Shown in pieces: positions 25,801 to 31,012 of a stretch of 31,012 bases of DNA. Position numbers and translations under genes: made by a program. The notes beneath the pieces are model-generated. The model was not told the origin of the DNA and ran no database searches. It saw only the letters and a list, made by a program, of their open reading frames with translations. How positions within the stretch are numbered: position 1 is the stretch's first letter; each line of letters starts with the position of its first letter. Source of the stretch: JAGXFP01 sp039714535 (lineage in GTDB: Bacteria; Desulfobacterota; Desulfobulbia; Desulfobulbales; JAGXFP01); contig JBDLJC010000044.1 of the NCBI GenBank assembly GCA_039714535.1, positions 1 through 31,012 on the forward strand, read 5' to 3'.

Positions 25801-25957
25801 GGGGGATCCTGACAAGGCCCGCAGTTGGTGGGAGGTAATCGAGCAGTATAATATTCCGGTTCTTGATGCCATGATTGACGATAAGGTCACCCTGGACATC
25901 AAACTTGGTGGTCAGCCTCCACCGCCTGTTTATGGTAGACTGCCAAACAGAAAGTGA
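22823..25957 (+). CDS. Fused MFS-like membrane protein and spermidine synthase domain
   Basis: The 1044-residue protein has an N-terminal half (about 1-470) with some 12 or more hydrophobic helices, starting with the family signature FFLSGGCGLIYEVLWTR. A spermidine-synthase-like Rossmann domain follows (about 490-760): GLGSGITSGEIL near 572, TAEL, then IDDGKTFLR near 622 with the acidic pair used for catalysis, and EPSNIWQEGMADMFS near 643. A 280-residue C-terminal extension ends in PPPVYGRLPNRK. Soluble relatives transfer aminopropyl groups from decarboxylated SAM to putrescine; the membrane-fused forms are widespread in Deltaproteobacteria and their substrate is not settled. A truncated tandem paralogue lies just upstream, so this gene arose from or was part of a duplication. 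Confidence 0.88.
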   Translation: MDKNSRHITVFMVATAFFLSGGCGLIYEVLWTRYLADLMGGTSMSQFVVLMVFMGGLALGAMLIGRLVDRGRNGLLYYGWLEVGVGFYAVLFPFLFSKVSGIYIFLGSSFEPGSSPLLTLKLLTTSLLIALPSVAMGGTLPAVTRYLTCSQEGLRRNISLLYGINSLGAVLGILAGGFFLVYRFGMANSMIYTGTINICLGLTVLSAAWFQASKEAVVCKGGEDSPHRRLDEALDGRIYQPYAMRRAIVAAGLAGFAAMALQIAWIRYFAIVLGATHSAFTIVVAAFIFGLGLGSLLVRSRWIGRFPLPTVLTCVFTINSTIMVFGLFFYGRLPFEIGRLLGIIAHTPFGWPFYQTLKFGTCFALMLLPTVASGMILPLCVRIVGRSSERVGRDVALVYGVNTIGALLGIGITSQLLFRILSLPRTLEFIVFIYLAVTIFLAFMLEEKGRKRILGATIGLVTLQLFFWQPWSPVQLFVSRLDFGKSQSFKYEDFVKMNSFYQVVEERQGPDVQATVLDVFVPGEDVYRSLLINGKADAANKRGSPDVATQILLAHLPMLLHPTPKNIFVLGLGSGITSGEILKFPEVDKLTTAELAGEVFEASKTFAADNGRFWENPKHRMVIDDGKTFLRLSEEKFDVVSMEPSNIWQEGMADMFSEDFFRLVRSRLASGGVVVQWLHTYDVDDLAIKIVMKTFSRVFPAASVFQVNRGNVLLVGYDEHWRFSPQNLEQRFYLSQILEGQKKIGNPNPSTLLLREILGRDSFQTNTMAMTIPVNTENYPVLEQVAEYGRFIKQPPTILQVYDSRLNPDGKDLLVDEYFNQVGIDQNQMQTVSTSTAMAGNDKLRASFNFKALEQLWAGLPALPPQNLQSFIPDPQLREIALHPLYRLDPAKMTSEEAYSMINAELLIWQKAASQMWTPRPERLQRLFDKFASGVGRETAGIVARNTALSLAGGRACMAALPFFQIAEELGELTAEKLQPAGIRTTFYCEMRAGDPDKARSWWEVIEQYNIPVLDAMIDDKVTLDIKLGGQPPPPVYGRLPNRK

Positions 25958-26141
25958 ACCAGAGAGAGTTACATTGGGAAAATGTGACCTTGGATTGTAT
26001 TGCTGCATGTCCCCTAAATCATATGGCAGTTTGTTGCCCTATACTTGTCTTTTTCGAGAATTATAGTTAACTATTGCTGTTATTTTATCGCAACAGAATC
26101 TAATATAAGATTTTCCTGGAGCGGAGGATGGAGGGGCAATA

Positions 26142-26435
26142 GTGACAGTGTTGGGGAAATTGCGAGAAATTATCGCGCTAAATGATTCCTCTGCCAACGC
26201 TTGGTCGATTATCAGGGAATGTTTGCTTTGTTGTTTCCTGTTCATCCTGGTCTTTCTCCTCTATGTCCAGAGCAAAGATGGACCCTTTGTCTTCGACGAC
26301 CAGCCCAATATCACCAGCAATCCCCACATTAAGATTAGCGATCTAGGTTGGCAGTCTCTTCGGCGGGCGGCCTTTGATAGCCCGATTCCGACCCGGCCTA
26401 ATATATATGGATTAGTAGAACCCTCTCCATCATAG
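26142..26435 (+). pseudogene. 5' stump of a TPR/glycosyltransferase-type membrane protein
   Basis: The 97-residue frame starts with GTG five bases after a strong GGAGGGG site. It has one N-terminal transmembrane helix (CLLCCFLFILVFLLYV) followed by FVFDDQPNITSNPHIKI and RRAAFDSPI-TRP. This pattern opens the large bacterial TMTC-like proteins (multi-pass glycosyltransferase-like region plus TPR repeats), which normally continue for 500 or more residues with RPV-x-x-x-SFALNYY. Here similarity ends at RP (about 26399), and the frame stops 36 bases later, running six bases into the end of the convergent adenylation gene. The gene was evidently cut by the event that placed the 26.4-30.5 kb operon here. 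Confidence 0.72.
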
Positions 26436-28037
26436 ACCGACCAGCTTGTCGGCAATCTGGGCAAGGGCATTGCGGTCAATCTTGCCGTTTGGATTGAGAG
26501 GGAGTTCCGGGATGGCGAAAATTCTCCTGGGCAGCATTGCTCGGGGAAGGTCCTGTCCCATTGACTTTTTAACCTTGGATTCGTTTACTTCCTTGTCAGT
26601 TACGACAAATCCGATAAGCGCTTCGGCAACACCTAGATGGTTATGCCAGGGAGTAATTGCTACTGTATGATAGTTAGTGTGTTTAAGTAAATAGTATTCA
26701 ACTTCTTCCAACATCACCCGATAACTGCCGACCTTAAGCTCTGTATCGGTTCGGCCCAGGAAGTGGAAGATAGAATTCTCTTCCTGAAAAGCCAGATCAC
26801 CACTAATATACCAGTCTTGGAAACCATATACTGGATGTAAGATATTCCTAAATTTATTCTTAGTTCGTTCCGGACTATTCAAATAGCCACTGGCTATGTG
26901 AGGGCCTGCCAGGGCCAATTCTCCTTTGGTGCCTGGTTTAACGAATTCATTATTCGGGTTAATTATACCAACCATTGTACCTTTTAGAGGACTGCCTAGA
27001 GCAAGACCTCCAGTCTCCGTGGTCAAAGGGGCTTCCGGGCTGAAGGTTTGGACAAGACTGCCGATAGGAGCCTCGGTTTGACCGTAGAGATTAACAACTT
27101 TACCGTTAGGGGTGGCATCCTGCCAGATCCTTGCTGCCGCTGCTGTTAAGGTCTCACCGCTGAAACAGGAAAAACGGAGAGAGGGGAAGATACCAGGTTT
27201 GAGCATTTTCATTTGATTCATCAAGTTTATCATGTTTGGGACACAGGTCCAGACTGTTAACTGCTGGTCTTGAATAAAGTGGCCCGGCCCCAATCTTTGT
27301 CCCTGAGGGACCACGTGGGTACTGGCCCCTACCTGCCAAGGGACAAAGATATCCATGACAGAAAAATCAAAGGATATTTCGAAAAACTGGGAAAAACGGT
27401 CTGACTCATCGAATGGGTAACGTGCCAAGAGAGTTTGAATAGCAAAGGCCAGGTTCCCGGCATTAATAGCCACCCCGTTAGGCTGACCGGTGGTGCCGGA
27501 GGTAAACACAAGATATGCTTCTGAATCAGCCCCAATCTCTGAAGGTGGTCGAAACTCTGTTGGAGAAGGAAGTTGATAAAGACCGTCAATAAGTTGGCCG
27601 TGTACTTCAAAAGATTTGTCATTGGCGAGTATAATTTTGCCAGAAAACAATTCGAGTATTTTCGGTGTCAGAAGCTCTATACATTCCTTGCCAACAATCA
27701 GGGCATCCGGTTTGGCCTGGGAAATGATATTTAGAAGCCTTTTCTCAGGGAAGATGGGATTAAGGGGGACGTAACAGGCGCCAACCCAGCCGGCGCCAAG
27801 AATACCCAGGTAGGATGCGATGCTGCGATTGGTTAGGAGGGCTACTCTTTTGACTGGTTGCTCCTGGATATTACAAAGCCATTTGGCAAGGCGACATGCT
27901 CCTATAGCTAGCTCCCGATAGGTATAGAGTGTGTTGTCGACCCAGAGGGCAAGGTTTTCAGGATTAAGCAGAGCATTATCATAGAAAGGCTTAACAGGGT
28001 TAAAATTATTGTTAGACAAAATGGCCTCAGCTGTCAA
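26430..28037 (-). CDS. Stand-alone amino-acid adenylation enzyme (DltA/NRPS A-domain-like)
   Basis: The 535-residue ANL-superfamily protein has nearly every adenylation core motif: A3 LVFTSGTTGQPNG (177-188), A4 SFDFS with D224 (the aspartate that in NRPS A-domains holds the substrate amino group), A5 NLYGQTE (316-322), A7 SGD (412-414), A8 GRTDTELKVG (428-437) and A10 NPNGKIDR with K519. It should form an aminoacyl-AMP and pass it to a thiol. No carrier or condensation domain is attached. Its TTG start overlaps the stop of the EctC-formyltransferase gene (TTGA), so the two are translationally coupled and the substrate is likely the product of that enzyme or diaminobutyrate. The acyl carrier protein at 19695-19946 is a candidate acceptor, but that is inferred. 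Confidence 0.87.
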   Translation of the reverse strand: MTAEAILSNNNFNPVKPFYDNALLNPENLALWVDNTLYTYRELAIGACRLAKWLCNIQEQPVKRVALLTNRSIASYLGILGAGWVGACYVPLNPIFPEKRLLNIISQAKPDALIVGKECIELLTPKILELFSGKIILANDKSFEVHGQLIDGLYQLPSPTEFRPPSEIGADSEAYLVFTSGTTGQPNGVAINAGNLAFAIQTLLARYPFDESDRFSQFFEISFDFSVMDIFVPWQVGASTHVVPQGQRLGPGHFIQDQQLTVWTCVPNMINLMNQMKMLKPGIFPSLRFSCFSGETLTAAAARIWQDATPNGKVVNLYGQTEAPIGSLVQTFSPEAPLTTETGGLALGSPLKGTMVGIINPNNEFVKPGTKGELALAGPHIASGYLNSPERTKNKFRNILHPVYGFQDWYISGDLAFQEENSIFHFLGRTDTELKVGSYRVMLEEVEYYLLKHTNYHTVAITPWHNHLGVAEALIGFVVTDKEVNESKVKKSMGQDLPRAMLPRRIFAIPELPLNPNGKIDRNALAQIADKLVGL

Positions 28038-29188
28038 TTTTTAGAATATTTCTGGGCCAGCATCTTTATGGCCCTGTCCTTAATTTCTGAGGGTGCGGCA
28101 GTAAACGTCTTATGTTTTTGTTTACTGTCAGCAAAATTCTCCTGGGGAATTCCTTTGGTCATACCTGCTCTGATGAGGTGAAGTGATTCTACTACCAGTT
28201 CTCCACAAACAGAATTGATAATTTGAAGAAGGTGGGGAAATGAGCTACCACTTTCAAGTTGAATCTTCCTTCTTGTCAGAATGGGACCTGTATCGACATC
28301 CTCATCTATAAAATGAGCAGTGCATCCTTGGGGAAGGTCGTGGATAATTGCCCATATATAAGGATTGTTGCCTTTTACCTCTGGCAGATAACCTGGATGG
28401 AGGTTAACTACACCTATATTGGCTAGAGTAATAATATTGCGCTTTATGATCCTGGTGTCTCCTAAGACGATCAGGTCTGGCTTAAGATTGGCTAAAGTCT
28501 CTTCGCACTGGAGATTGTTATGGTTTGCTACCTCAAGGTGTTGAATCTGTCTTGAACCAATAACTTCGGCCAGTGGCGGTGGCATCGGTATTTTGGGAGA
28601 TAGTTTTTCGAGCTCTGCAGATAAGTTTTTTCGACCTTTTTCGGCCAGGCTTGATGTTTCTTCGATAACAATAGCTGGTTCAAGGCCAGCCTTGATAAGG
28701 CAGTCAAGCATGAAATTGCCCCTGGGGTGCTCCTGGAGATTAAGGAAGGCAAATTTCAGCGGAGCAGGGGCCGGTTTGGCTAATGCAACTGGAGTATGTG
28801 ATTCAACTGATTGATATGAACCATCTTCTCGATGCACTTCGGTACCGGTAAGTGGCGGGTTAAATACACAGATAATCCGCATGTTTGTCTTGGCAACCAG
28901 ATAATGTTTTTCATGTTTATTAAGGGCATACATGGTGCCGGTTGTGACTGGAATAACTGTTTCTTTACCGATAAGCTCGATTGAACCTTCCCCCTCTATA
29001 CAATAGACCGATTCAACATGGTGTTTGTAATGGATCAGGGTGCGGGTGTTAGCATATATTATGGTATCGTGGAAAGAAAAACCCATACCGTCTTTTTGGA
29101 GTAGGAAGCGACGGCTAGTCCAATTACCGTTTTCTGCATTGATCTCTCGCTCGCTTCCGATTATTTCCTGTAACGTACGAATAATCAT
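28034..29188 (-). CDS. Ectoine synthase (EctC) domain fused to a formyltransferase domain
   Basis: The 384-residue protein is a two-enzyme fusion. Residues 1-128 are EctC. NW-S-R (W23, R27), T42, Y54, H57, E59, Y87, H95, C107, F109, E117 and H119 line up, offset by two, with the iron and substrate residues of characterised EctC (iron site E59/Y87/H95), and LTG-EVHREDGSY closes the domain. Residues about 144-330 are a formyl_trans_N domain with catalytic N262 and H264 in NLHPGYLPEVKG and D299 in DVDTGPIL, like sugar or amino-acid N-formyltransferases that use 10-formyl-THF. EctC normally cyclises N-acetyl-diaminobutyrate to ectoine; a formyl donor would give a ring without the methyl group. 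The gene follows ectB by 47 bases and overlaps the adenylation gene. No strong ribosome binding site precedes the ATG. I know of no described protein with this fusion. Confidence 0.9.
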   Translation of the reverse strand: MIIRTLQEIIGSEREINAENGNWTSRRFLLQKDGMGFSFHDTIIYANTRTLIHYKHHVESVYCIEGEGSIELIGKETVIPVTTGTMYALNKHEKHYLVAKTNMRIICVFNPPLTGTEVHREDGSYQSVESHTPVALAKPAPAPLKFAFLNLQEHPRGNFMLDCLIKAGLEPAIVIEETSSLAEKGRKNLSAELEKLSPKIPMPPPLAEVIGSRQIQHLEVANHNNLQCEETLANLKPDLIVLGDTRIIKRNIITLANIGVVNLHPGYLPEVKGNNPYIWAIIHDLPQGCTAHFIDEDVDTGPILTRRKIQLESGSSFPHLLQIINSVCGELVVESLHLIRAGMTKGIPQENFADSKQKHKTFTAAPSEIKDRAIKMLAQKYSKN

Positions 29189-29235
29189 TGATTGACCATA
29201 TATAAATAGTTGTCCCGTTAACTCGACATCACAGG

Positions 29236-30489
29236 TTAGGGTTTCATGTTCATAGCAATACTGTTATTAAGAATATCCAATCCTTTAAGAAGGAGATCTT
29301 CTTCAATTGTCAAGGGTGGAGAAAGTTTTAAAACATCGCTGTTGGGTCCACAAATTTCCACCAAAAGCCCTTGTTCATAGCAAGAGTCTGTGATCCGTTG
29401 AGCCTTTTGGGGGGTACTTGCCTGTAAACCGTACAACATCCCTTTGCCTCTTACAGAAACAAATTCTGAAGAATACGGCTCTATAATTTTGTTCAGTTCT
29501 GTATGGATAATATCACCACTATGGTATACGGATAAAGATAACTGATCATCCTGCCAATAATGTTGCAAAGCTACTGTTGCGGTCAGCATGGCAAGGTTGT
29601 TGCCACGAAAAGTACCTGAATGTTCACCGGGCTGCCACTGGTCAAGATGGGGTTTTAGCAACAGCATAGACATAGGGAGCCCAAAACCGCTTAGCGATTT
29701 AGACAGTACAACAATGTCGGGATAGATCCCAGTTCCCTCAAAACTAAAAAAAGTGCCGGTTCTACCGATTCCGGCCTGAATGTCATCAACTATAAGAAGT
29801 ATTCCATATTTTTGACAAAGGTTACTCAATTCGCGGAGCCATTCGGTTCGGGCTATATTGATACCGCCTTCAGCCTGAACCGTTTCGACAATGACGGCTG
29901 CCGGCAAGTCAACACCACTTCCTGGATCTTTAAGGGTTTTGTCCAAATACTCGATAGTGTTTACAGAATCTCCTAAATAACCGTCGAATGGTAGAAATGA
30001 AACATTATGCCGATCTACAAAGGCTTCGTTCCTAAAAAAACTGTTGGCAGTAACAGCTAAGGCACCAAGGCTAAGACCATGATAACTATTAGAAAATGCA
30101 ATTATATTGCTCCTGCCTTTTTTTTGACGGGCCAGTTTCAAGGCAGCTTCAACAGCATTAGCTCCTGTTGGCCCTGTAAACTGAAGCTTATAGTCAAGAT
30201 CTCGCGGTTTAAGTATTGATGACTCAAAACTCTTGAGAAATTCGGCTTTTGCAGCTGTATGAAGGTCAAGGCCATGAACTAGGCCATTATTATTAATATA
30301 TTTGATTATTTCCTCTTTCATGCATGAGGGGTTATGCCCGTAATTAAGGGCTCCGCCGCCACTTAGAAAGTCAATGTAAGTTTTCCCTGATTCATCGGTA
30401 ATTGTTGCTCCTTGAGCTGCGACAAAGACTGCAGGAAACATTCGGCAGTAGCTTCGGACATTGGATTCCATATGTTCAAATATATTCAT
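29236..30489 (-). CDS. ectB: Diaminobutyrate-2-oxoglutarate transaminase
   Basis: A class III PLP aminotransferase matching EctB along its length (417 residues): N-terminal IFEHMESNVRSYCRMFP, FLSGGGALNYGHN, LQFTGPTGANAVEAALKLAR, SNSYHGLSLGALAVT, IVDDIQAGIGRTG, the PLP lysine K264 in VVLSKSLSGFGLPM, and QPGEHSGTFRGNNLA. It converts aspartate semialdehyde and glutamate to L-2,4-diaminobutyrate. ATG 30489 (MNIFEHM) matches where EctB proteins start. The frame is open back to a TTG at 30648, which would add 53 unrelated residues; ATG 30504 is another option. It is first in a three-gene operon, but the usual ectA is not next to it. Confidence 0.93.
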   Translation of the reverse strand: MNIFEHMESNVRSYCRMFPAVFVAAQGATITDESGKTYIDFLSGGGALNYGHNPSCMKEEIIKYINNNGLVHGLDLHTAAKAEFLKSFESSILKPRDLDYKLQFTGPTGANAVEAALKLARQKKGRSNIIAFSNSYHGLSLGALAVTANSFFRNEAFVDRHNVSFLPFDGYLGDSVNTIEYLDKTLKDPGSGVDLPAAVIVETVQAEGGINIARTEWLRELSNLCQKYGILLIVDDIQAGIGRTGTFFSFEGTGIYPDIVVLSKSLSGFGLPMSMLLLKPHLDQWQPGEHSGTFRGNNLAMLTATVALQHYWQDDQLSLSVYHSGDIIHTELNKIIEPYSSEFVSVRGKGMLYGLQASTPQKAQRITDSCYEQGLLVEICGPNSDVLKLSPPLTIEEDLLLKGLDILNNSIAMNMKP

Positions 30490-31012
30490 TTTGATATCGC
30501 TCATGAAATCAATTTGGACTGGTTGCTTGGTGGCAATAATGATGTTTTTAGTTTCCGGTACTAATCCTTTATTTAATTGCTCAAACAATAGACAAATTGG
30601 CAAGATATTGTCTAGTGATTTGTTCTCATTTAGCCTTATCTTTAACAACTATATGTTCATGAGGAAACAAAACCTGGTAGGTATAGCTGGACAATGTTAT
30701 CCACGATCAGAGAAATGAATTACTCCTTGGAGTGGATTCCGTTGGTTATGGGCTATTGTTCGGAAGCATCGATTTCGCATTGCAAGTATTGGTTTTGATC
30801 AGGTGAGGATGCCAAGGTCGTCGCTATAGGATTGGACTAAAAGGATTAACGGTCTGGGTCATTATTATTTGAGCGTTAATCTCCGGGAGTGTTGCCTGGA
30901 CAGCAATTATGTGAATTCATTGCTGTCTCATAAATTTTACCAGAGCAAAAACTGCCTAGATTCAAGTGGTTGATTGTCTGGCGGCCTAAAAAGTGAAAGT
31001 AAATCTCTTCGC
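30490..31012. other. Upstream region of the ectB operon, no gene seen
   Basis: No open frame on either strand has family features or a convincing ribosome binding site. In canonical operons ectA would lie here, directly before ectB; there is no acetyltransferase sequence. The stretch contains a perfect inverted repeat at 30899-30927. Promoters for the minus-strand operon are presumably here, but I cannot choose one with confidence. Confidence 0.5.
30899..30927. repeat. 9-bp perfect inverted repeat
   Basis: GACAGCAAT (30899-30907) and ATTGCTGTC (30919-30927) are separated by 11 bases. It may be an operator, or a hairpin ending plus-strand transcription from outside the window, although no T run follows. 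Confidence 0.45.

Noticed and set aside
1..31012. CRISPR array
   Set aside because: No regularly spaced short direct repeats and no cas-like protein were seen anywhere.

Overview
The window looks like a chromosomal segment of an anaerobic, metal- or sulfur-cycling member of the Desulfobacterota (a Desulfuromonas/Geobacter- or Desulfobulbus-like lineage). The main reasons are a very large secreted multiheme c-type cytochrome (61 heme-attachment motifs), a fused MFS/spermidine synthase and a SprT-DUF2786 protein. The lineage is an inference from gene content; no rRNA or other phylogenetic marker is present.

Bases 1-2.9 kb are accessory DNA: the 3' end of a group II intron, an AT-rich toxin-antitoxin pair of the HigB/RelE-NadS type, a small four-helix membrane protein bracketed by two copies of a 44-bp structured repeat, and a tRNA-Leu(UAA) with a good promoter and terminators. 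Bases 2.9-7.8 kb carry minus-strand genes: an HNH endonuclease related to modification-dependent restriction enzymes, a mercuric reductase/dihydrolipoamide dehydrogenase-like flavoprotein, a TVP38/DedA membrane protein, and a SprT-like metalloprotease-DUF2786 protein. A 161-bp MITE with 17-bp perfect terminal repeats and TA flanks separates the flavoprotein from the DedA gene and supplies the DedA stop codon.

Bases 8.2-17.9 kb hold the 2597-residue cytochrome, its strong terminator, and a secreted beta-propeller-like repeat protein with its own promoter. Together they look like an extracellular electron-transfer or cell-surface locus.

Bases 18.1-26.4 kb hold an MBOAT-like membrane acyltransferase, an overlapping acyl carrier protein, a SAM methyltransferase, an IS3-family (IS407-group) insertion with a frameshifted orfB, the 3' remnant of a spermidine-synthase-like paralogue cut off at the IS end, the intact 1044-residue paralogue, and the 5' stump of a TPR/glycosyltransferase-type membrane protein.

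Bases 26.4-30.5 kb, on the minus strand, hold what I consider the most novel content: a three-gene operon of EctB (diaminobutyrate transaminase), an ectoine synthase (EctC) domain fused to a 10-formyl-THF-dependent formyltransferase domain, and a stand-alone amino-acid adenylation enzyme. No EctA acetyltransferase is seen. The simplest reading is that diaminobutyrate is N-formylated instead of N-acetylated, cyclised by the EctC domain to a desmethyl-ectoine-like tetrahydropyrimidine, and activated as an adenylate, possibly for loading on a carrier protein. The carrier protein and MBOAT gene 7 kb away may or may not belong to the same pathway. The final ~500 bases contain no gene I can support.
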